Below are positions 5,379 to 10,406 of a stretch of DNA of 10,406 nucleotides, piece after piece. The translations under genes and the position numbers were made by a program. The DNA is from Candidatus Gastranaerophilales bacterium. GTDB lineage: Bacteria; Cyanobacteriota; Vampirovibrionia; Gastranaerophilales; Gastranaerophilaceae. Position 1 is the first letter of the stretch. Each line of letters starts with the position of its first letter. Under the pieces are notes generated by a model. That model was not told the DNA's origin. It saw only the letters and a list, made by a program, of their open reading frames with translations, and did not search any database. The stretch lies in contig CANROV010000061.1 of assembly GCA_947632315.1 (NCBI GenBank), positions 1 through 10,406 of the forward strand, in the 5' to 3' direction.

Positions 5379-6671
5379 TTAAATATCAAATCTGTTATAA
5401 ATTTCTCGAATATTTTTCAGATAATCCTGTATATTAAAACAATTTTTGATTTCATCTGCAGTTAATACGGAAGTTACAGATTTATCATTTAAAAGGTTAT
5501 CAATAAAACTTCCATGGTTATTAAAAGCGTCCAGTGCATTTTTTTGAACAAGTTTATAAGCTTCTTCTCTTAAAAGTCCTTTATCGCACAACTTAAGTAA
5601 AACCTTCTGGGAATAAACAATTCCTCCATAATAATTTGCATTTTTAAGCATATTTTCTTTATGAATAACAAGATTTTCAATAAGATTAGTTAATCTTACA
5701 AGCATATAATCAACTAAAATTGAAGAGTCTGGGAAAATAATTCTTTCAACGCTTGAATGAGAGATATCACGTTCATGCCAGAGTGCAATATTTTCCAATG
5801 AAGCGAAAGAATTAGAGCGGACAACCCTTGCTAATCCCGATAAATTTTCGCCTGATATAGGATTTTTTTTATGAGGCATAGCTGAAGAACCTTTTTGACC
5901 CGAAGAAAAACCTTCTTCAACTTCTAAAACCTCAGTGCGCTGAAGATGTCTTAACTCAATAGCTATCTGTTCAATAACACAAGCAATTAAAGCCAAAGCC
6001 TGCATATATTGAGCATGAATATCTCTTGCTATAACTTGAGTTGAAAATTTTGCAGGTTTTAAATTAAGGTATTCGCAGGCCGATTTTTCGATTTCAGGAC
6101 TTATATTTGAATACGTTCCGACAGGCCCTGAGATTTGACCTACTCTTGCTTCTTCAAGTGCTTTTTCAAAGTTTCTTTTATTACGTTCAAATAAATCAAT
6201 CCAACCGCAAAGCTTTACTCCGAAAGTCATGGGTTCGGCGTGTACACCGTGCGAACGCCCTATACATACTGTTTCTTTATGTTCTTTTGCTTTTTGCCTG
6301 ATTACTTTTATTAAATTATCAATATCTTTCAGTATTATTTTCCCGCTATCTTTTATTTGAAGTGCAAGAGCAGTATCTATAACATCCGAACTTGTCATAC
6401 CCATGTGAATATAGCGTGAATTTTCTCCGACATTTTCATTAACATTTGTCAAAAATGCTATAACATCATGCTTCACTTCTTTTTCTATTTCATCAATTCT
6501 GTCAACAGAAAAAGAAGCTTTATCAATAATATCTTTTAGTGCATTATCAGGAATTAAATTAAATTTGTTATATGCTTTACAGACGGCAAGCTCAACATCA
6601 AGATAATATTTAAACTTAGAGTCAAGCTCCCAGATTTTTTTCATATCATCTCTTGAATATCTGTCAATCAT
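5379..6671 (-). CDS. purB: Adenylosuccinate lyase
   Basis: Catalyses two fumarate-releasing steps of purine synthesis: SAICAR to AICAR, and adenylosuccinate to AMP; a cytosolic homotetramer. The 430 residues show the whole fumarase/aspartase-superfamily signature: His68 in KHDVIAF, His89 in YIHMGMTSSDV, catalytic His141 in GRSHGVHAEP, and the mobile signature loop GSSAMPHKKNP (261-271) with Ser262/263 as the base. ERDISHSS (300-307) supplies an Arg for substrate binding. Length and numbering agree with the short bacterial PurB type (about 430 residues). The start at 6671 follows MIDRYSRDDM, the usual beginning, and has AAGGA 8-9 nt upstream. It stands alone on its strand, tail to tail with the second SGNH gene and divergent from leuA. 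No other purine genes are nearby. Confidence 0.96.
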   Translation of the reverse strand: MIDRYSRDDMKKIWELDSKFKYYLDVELAVCKAYNKFNLIPDNALKDIIDKASFSVDRIDEIEKEVKHDVIAFLTNVNENVGENSRYIHMGMTSSDVIDTALALQIKDSGKIILKDIDNLIKVIRQKAKEHKETVCIGRSHGVHAEPMTFGVKLCGWIDLFERNKRNFEKALEEARVGQISGPVGTYSNISPEIEKSACEYLNLKPAKFSTQVIARDIHAQYMQALALIACVIEQIAIELRHLQRTEVLEVEEGFSSGQKGSSAMPHKKNPISGENLSGLARVVRSNSFASLENIALWHERDISHSSVERIIFPDSSILVDYMLVRLTNLIENLVIHKENMLKNANYYGGIVYSQKVLLKLCDKGLLREEAYKLVQKNALDAFNNHGSFIDNLLNDKSVTSVLTADEIKNCFNIQDYLKNIREIYNRFDI

Positions 6672-6691
6672 AATTATTCCTTTTTTGCTTC

Positions 6692-6709
6692 TTTTATTTT
6701 AAAATAAAA
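6692..6709. promoter_or_regulatory. 18-bp perfect palindrome in the purB-leuA divergent region
   Basis: TTTTATTTTAAAATAAAA is its own reverse complement and lies near the middle of the 71-bp gap. It covers the predicted purB -10 and could be a shared operator, or simply an A/T palindrome favoured by composition. Confidence 0.45.
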
Positions 6710-6724
6710 CATACAAGAGTTCAA
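6696..6724 (-). promoter_or_regulatory. Candidate purB promoter
   Basis: On the minus strand TTGAAC (6724-6719) and TAAAAT (6701-6696) are separated by exactly 17 bp. The start would lie near 6689, giving an 18-nt leader that carries the AAGGA ribosome site. The leuA promoter on the other strand is less clear; TAAAAT at 6700-6705 could serve as a -10 but lacks a good -35. Confidence 0.45.
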
Positions 6725-6742
6725 GGAAGATAAGGAGCAAAT

Positions 6743-8266
6743 ATGACAACAAGGCAGCCGTTTTTTTATGATATTACGTTAAGAGACGGTAATCAGTCAT
6801 TAAAAAAACCTTGGAACACATTTGAGAAAGAAATTATATTTAAACATCTGCTTGAATTAAACGTGCAAGGAATAGAAGCAGGGTTTGCGGCAGCTTCCGA
6901 AATGGACTTTGAAGCATGTTCAAGACTCTCCGACATAGCACCTGATAATGTTGTTATTTCGGCTTTGGCACGATGTGTGGAAAATGATATAAATAAAGCT
7001 GTAAAAGCAATAGAATCCGCCCCTAAGAAAAGAATTCACACTTTTATAGCCATGAGTCCTTTTAATATGGAATATGTTTTGGGCAAATCTCCCGAGGAAG
7101 TTCGAAAACAAGCCATTGAAGCAGTTTCATACGCAAAAAGCAAACTGGGAAATAAAGGTGAAGTACAATTTTCAGTGGAACACTTTGGCGACTGCCATGA
7201 AAATATTGATTTTGTTATAGATACACTCCAAGAGATAGTTAAAGCAGGGGCATCAATCATTAATCTTCCCAACACTGTAGAAAGAACAAGACCTAAAAAA
7301 TTTATTAATCTTGTTGAAAAAGTTTATAATGCACTGCCCAAGAATATAATAATTTCGGTTCATAATCATAATGATTTAGGTATGGCAACTGCAGTAACGG
7401 TAGAAAGCTATTTTGCCGGAGCTGTACAATTAGAATGTGCTTTAAACGGACTTGGTGAAAGGGCAGGCAACACAAATATGTACGAAGTTGCCGTAGCACT
7501 TCATAATTCAGGAGTAGAAGTACCTTTAAATTTATCAAAAATATACGAACTGGCTCTTACCATTTCTGATATGTCAGGAGTAAAGATATACGAGAAAGCA
7601 CCTTTAATCGGGCCTGATGCATTAGCACACAGAAGCGGAATACATCAAGACGGTGCAATCAAGACAAAAGACATGCAAAAAGGCGCATATAGACCCATCC
7701 ATCCTTCGTTGATAGGAAGAAAGGACGATGAGAAATTAGGATTTACATCTCAATCAGGTAAAACTGCGGTTTATGAAATAATAACAGAAGCCGGATATCC
7801 GATTACACTTCAAGAAGCTCAAAGAATTTCACCATTTGCAAAAGAAACGGCGGAAAAAATCGGTGAGCTTTCCACTAAAAATATTATTGATATTTACTTT
7901 AAACACGTATTTAATGTTGAAGGTGCGTTCAAATTATGTAATATGGAGAAAATTGAAAATTCAATAAATCTGCATTTTATGTATCACGAAAAAGAATTTG
8001 ATATTAAATTGCAAGGTAACGGGCCTGTTGATGCCTGCATAAAAGCAATACAAAAAGCAGGATTTAATTTAGAACTTCTTCACTATGAACAGCAGGCATT
8101 AAACGAAGAACTTATGGGTTCAGGTGCTACTGCTATGAGTATTATGCACTTTAAAGCCCCGACAGGACAAACCGTTATTTCAAGAGGTATGGATGAAAGT
8201 ACAATCAAAGCCAATATTAAAGCAATATTTAACGGTTTAAACATTATTGAAAACTTAAAAGGTTAG
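6743..8266 (+). CDS. leuA: 2-Isopropylmalate synthase (LeuA family)
   Basis: Condenses 2-oxoisovalerate with acetyl-CoA in the first committed step of leucine synthesis (family role). 507 residues: an HMGL-like TIM barrel with DITLRDGNQS (10-19; Arg14 and metal ligand Asp15), SVHNHNDLG (205-213; metal ligands His207 and His209) and LNGLGERAGNTN (234-245), then the HRSGIHQDG linker segment (296-304). A C-terminal LeuA allosteric dimer domain (about 385-507, with GNGPVDACIKAI and GSGATAMSIM) normally senses leucine. Residues LRDGNQ, where type 1 enzymes usually read LRDGEQ, recall type 2 LeuA, but the long N-terminal extension of that type is missing. Citramalate synthase is the main alternative. 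A strong AAGGAG lies 5 nt before the ATG. The next gene starts 5 bp after its stop; no leuBCD is in view. Confidence 0.85.
   Translation: MTTRQPFFYDITLRDGNQSLKKPWNTFEKEIIFKHLLELNVQGIEAGFAAASEMDFEACSRLSDIAPDNVVISALARCVENDINKAVKAIESAPKKRIHTFIAMSPFNMEYVLGKSPEEVRKQAIEAVSYAKSKLGNKGEVQFSVEHFGDCHENIDFVIDTLQEIVKAGASIINLPNTVERTRPKKFINLVEKVYNALPKNIIISVHNHNDLGMATAVTVESYFAGAVQLECALNGLGERAGNTNMYEVAVALHNSGVEVPLNLSKIYELALTISDMSGVKIYEKAPLIGPDALAHRSGIHQDGAIKTKDMQKGAYRPIHPSLIGRKDDEKLGFTSQSGKTAVYEIITEAGYPITLQEAQRISPFAKETAEKIGELSTKNIIDIYFKHVFNVEGAFKLCNMEKIENSINLHFMYHEKEFDIKLQGNGPVDACIKAIQKAGFNLELLHYEQQALNEELMGSGATAMSIMHFKAPTGQTVISRGMDESTIKANIKAIFNGLNIIENLKG
8257..8262 (+). promoter_or_regulatory. Ribosome binding site of the GH13 gene inside the leuA end
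   Basis: AAAAGG within the final leuA codons lies 9 nt before the ATG at 8272. With only 5 bp between the genes, this arrangement predicts one mRNA and possible translational coupling. Confidence 0.5.
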
Positions 8267-8271
8267 AATAA

Positions 8272-10317
8272 ATGAAAAAAATTATATCGTTCTTATTAAT
8301 TTTAACGATATTAGCAGGTTATATTGAACCTGTTTATTCTTTTTCACCAAGTTTTATAACCAATGAAAAAATAATTGACCCCATACAAACTGAAAATATC
8401 ATATCAAAAGATGTTGAAAAGAAGCTTAAAACGTCAATTACAAAAGTTTATGGCAGTGAATTAACGGACGAAATATATATAAATATCTTAAAAATTATTA
8501 AAGATACCAGAAATAAAAGAAGCAAAGAACTAAAAGAAGAAGATAAAACAAGAAGCGATGACTGGTATAAAGACGAAATTGTATATATGTTTTATGTAGA
8601 CAGATTTGGAGTAGATAATAACAACACTCCGAATACATTTCAAAAAACGATAAAAATGCTTCCGTATCTGAAAAACTTAGGTGTAACAACAATATATATG
8701 CTTCCGTTTGCCGATTCACCGATGGGAGACGCAGGGTTTGACGTTAAAAATCCGAGAGATGTAAGAAAAAGTTTAGGCGGTATGTCTGAATTTAAGGCTT
8801 TTTTAGCCGAAGCAAAAAAACAAGGGTTTAAAATAAAAGCCGATTTGGTATTAAATCATTTTTCAGAACAGCATGAGTGGTTTCAATCAATATTAAAAGG
8901 TGATACGAATAAACTCAATTATTTTGTTGTAACGGAAAAAGAACCCGAAAAAACCGTTTATAAAGATGAAAAACTGGGTTATATCGCAAGATATAAACAC
9001 GATAGCGGTAAAATTTCGGAAAGACGCCTGATTTTTCCCGAAATAACTGATACTCATTACAGGAAAGTAACTTTAAACAACAAAGATTACTATTTTTATC
9101 ACACATTTTACCCGTTTCAGCTTGATATAAACTGGTTTAATCCCGAAGTATTATATTACAATCTAAACACAATAGCATTTTGGGCGAATCTCGGAATAGA
9201 TATATTTAGGGTAGACGCAATACCTTATTTAATAAAAGAAGAAGGAACAAACGGAGAAAATAATCCTAAAACTCACGAAATAATAAAAATATTAAGTACA
9301 TTTCTGCAAGAAACAGCACCACGTTCGGTAATGCAGGCAGAAGCATGCCAGACACCAAAGAAAATTATTGACTATTTCGGAAGCGAGCGAAAAATTGAAA
9401 TACCGATTGATAACCAAACCAAAGACATAACAAGGACAAACGAAGTTCAAATAGCGTATCATTTTCCGTATATGCCGTCAATATGGGCAGCAATAGTATC
9501 AGGAGACAAATCATACTTTTGGAAAACACATCAAGCAACGCCTAATATACCCGAAACAGCGAGCTGGTCAGTATTTTTAAGAGTTCATGATGAATTAACA
9601 TTAGAGATGGTGAACGCAAAAACAAGAGAATTATTGTATGAAGATTTAGCCGAAAAAGGCGCTGAATTCAGAAAAGGTTACGGAATAAGCGGAAGGATGG
9701 CAGATTTTCTTGACAATAATCCTGACAGAATAAACCTGGCCTTTGCTGTTTTATTATCGTTAAAAGGGATACCGATAATATATTACGGAGATGAAATAGG
9801 AATAAGGAACAATTATTCTTATGCACAAAGGTGGGCAAAAATAAGAGAGAGAAGGAATAAGACGAAGTCAGGCAAGCAAAAGAATGAAATGTTATCATAC
9901 TTTGACAGCCGAGATATTCACAGAGGCAGTGTAAGAAGTGATATTTTATATAAAGCGATGAACGGCTCAAACTCTTTTAACTCTAAAATATACAAAAAAG
10001 TAAAAAGACTTATTGAAGTAAGAAAAAATTATAACACACTTTCACGAGGTGATTTTAAAGAAGTTAAAACAAATAAACCTGAAATATTCTCATACCTTAG
10101 AGAAGGTAAAAATGACCGCATTTTAATAGTTAATAATTTATCAGAGGACAGGGTATTTGCCGAGCTTGATTCAACTGATTTTAACTTTGATAAATATTCA
10201 TCCGAAATAGAAATGCTGGATTTAATAACAAAAAAGCGTAAAACTTTTGAAATAGAAAACAAAAAACTAATAATAAAGCTAAGACCATACGAGAGTCTTT
10301 GGCTAAGTTTTCCTTAA
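8272..10317 (+). CDS. Exported GH13 alpha-amylase-family protein, trehalose-synthase-like
   Basis: 681 residues. Residues 1-23 form a signal peptide (MKK, hydrophobic ISFLLILTILAG, cleavage likely after VYS), so the enzyme is probably exported. After an unrecognised 24-96 region comes the GH13 barrel from DDWYKDEIVY (96-105). Region I is DLVLNH (191-196), region II FRVDAI with nucleophile Asp315, region III MQAEACQ with acid/base Glu357, and region IV FLRVHDELTLEM with Asp440. YYGDEIG (504-510) and a beta-sandwich end (about 600-681) follow. EEGTNGENNPKTHE (323-336), AYHFPYMP (395-402) and HDELTLEM are typical of trehalose synthase (maltose-trehalose isomerase). That enzyme is usually cytoplasmic and has Asn before the His of region IV; here it is Val438. 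Substrate is therefore uncertain: an alpha-glucosidase or amylase is possible. It is read directly after leuA. Confidence 0.85.
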   Translation: MKKIISFLLILTILAGYIEPVYSFSPSFITNEKIIDPIQTENIISKDVEKKLKTSITKVYGSELTDEIYINILKIIKDTRNKRSKELKEEDKTRSDDWYKDEIVYMFYVDRFGVDNNNTPNTFQKTIKMLPYLKNLGVTTIYMLPFADSPMGDAGFDVKNPRDVRKSLGGMSEFKAFLAEAKKQGFKIKADLVLNHFSEQHEWFQSILKGDTNKLNYFVVTEKEPEKTVYKDEKLGYIARYKHDSGKISERRLIFPEITDTHYRKVTLNNKDYYFYHTFYPFQLDINWFNPEVLYYNLNTIAFWANLGIDIFRVDAIPYLIKEEGTNGENNPKTHEIIKILSTFLQETAPRSVMQAEACQTPKKIIDYFGSERKIEIPIDNQTKDITRTNEVQIAYHFPYMPSIWAAIVSGDKSYFWKTHQATPNIPETASWSVFLRVHDELTLEMVNAKTRELLYEDLAEKGAEFRKGYGISGRMADFLDNNPDRINLAFAVLLSLKGIPIIYYGDEIGIRNNYSYAQRWAKIRERRNKTKSGKQKNEMLSYFDSRDIHRGSVRSDILYKAMNGSNSFNSKIYKKVKRLIEVRKNYNTLSRGDFKEVKTNKPEIFSYLREGKNDRILIVNNLSEDRVFAELDSTDFNFDKYSSEIEMLDLITKKRKTFEIENKKLIIKLRPYESLWLSFP

Positions 10318-10406
10318 TTTAATCTAGTGTCGCACTCTGCCACCGACTGTCTTGAAATTTCTTTTCGCTCGGGATAGTCGCTCGCTCGACTTCGTCTTGC
10401 ACTCGC
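10318..10406. repeat. Fragment of a dispersed intergenic repeat at the right edge
   Basis: CTGTCTTGAAATT (10347-10359) matches 797-809 exactly, and the match continues to 10370/820 with 22 of 24 bases identical (CTTTTCGCTC against CTTTGCGCTC). This segment is markedly more GC-rich than the genes beside it. It begins just after the stop of the GH13 gene, as the other repeats begin after stops. A minus-strand frame without a start is open across it. It is cut by the window end, so its full extent is unknown. Confidence 0.55.

Overview
The window comes from an AT-rich bacterial genome that uses ordinary Shine-Dalgarno sites and ATG starts. IF-1 carries the run SGKIRKNFIKILPGDKVKVE, close to the cyanobacterial form of the protein. 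With the low GC and non-photosynthetic-looking gene content, this points (inference, moderate confidence) to a non-photosynthetic cyanobacterial relative such as Vampirovibrionia/Gastranaerophilales. A 16S or marker-protein search would settle it.

Left part (1-1444, minus strand): the start of a ribosomal-protein cluster in the usual bacterial order infA-rpmJ-rpsM, with rpsM running off the left edge. The normally compact rpmJ-rpsM junction is widened to 665 bp by a mosaic of repeats: two ~196-bp units about 95% identical plus a partial third. The repeat ends on the first base of the rpmJ stop codon.

Middle part (1725-5378): an AT-rich accessory block. It has two membrane-anchored SGNH/GDSL-like proteins that are paralogs of each other, a small TPR protein on the opposite strand, and a radical SAM protein with an N-terminal cysteine-rich region. 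Directly before the radical SAM gene is an unlisted 35-codon ORF (3210-3317) that repeats its N-terminus with the same cysteine spacing; it looks like a partial duplication that kept a Shine-Dalgarno site. The first SGNH protein has lost the Asp of GDS and the Asn of block III; the second keeps both. No pathway can be assigned with certainty. Modification of an envelope glycan or lipid is the most reasonable guess.

Right part (5379-10317): housekeeping and carbohydrate metabolism. purB (adenylosuccinate lyase, minus) meets the second SGNH gene tail to tail with no spacer. purB is divergent from leuA (2-isopropylmalate synthase) across 71 bp holding an 18-bp perfect palindrome on the predicted purB -10. 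leuA is followed after 5 bp by a secreted GH13 protein of the trehalose-synthase type.

Short repeat-like segments also lie after the first SGNH gene (2675-2760) and after the GH13 gene (10318-10406). The last shares a 22/24-nt match with the rpmJ-rpsM repeat, so a dispersed intergenic repeat family is likely.
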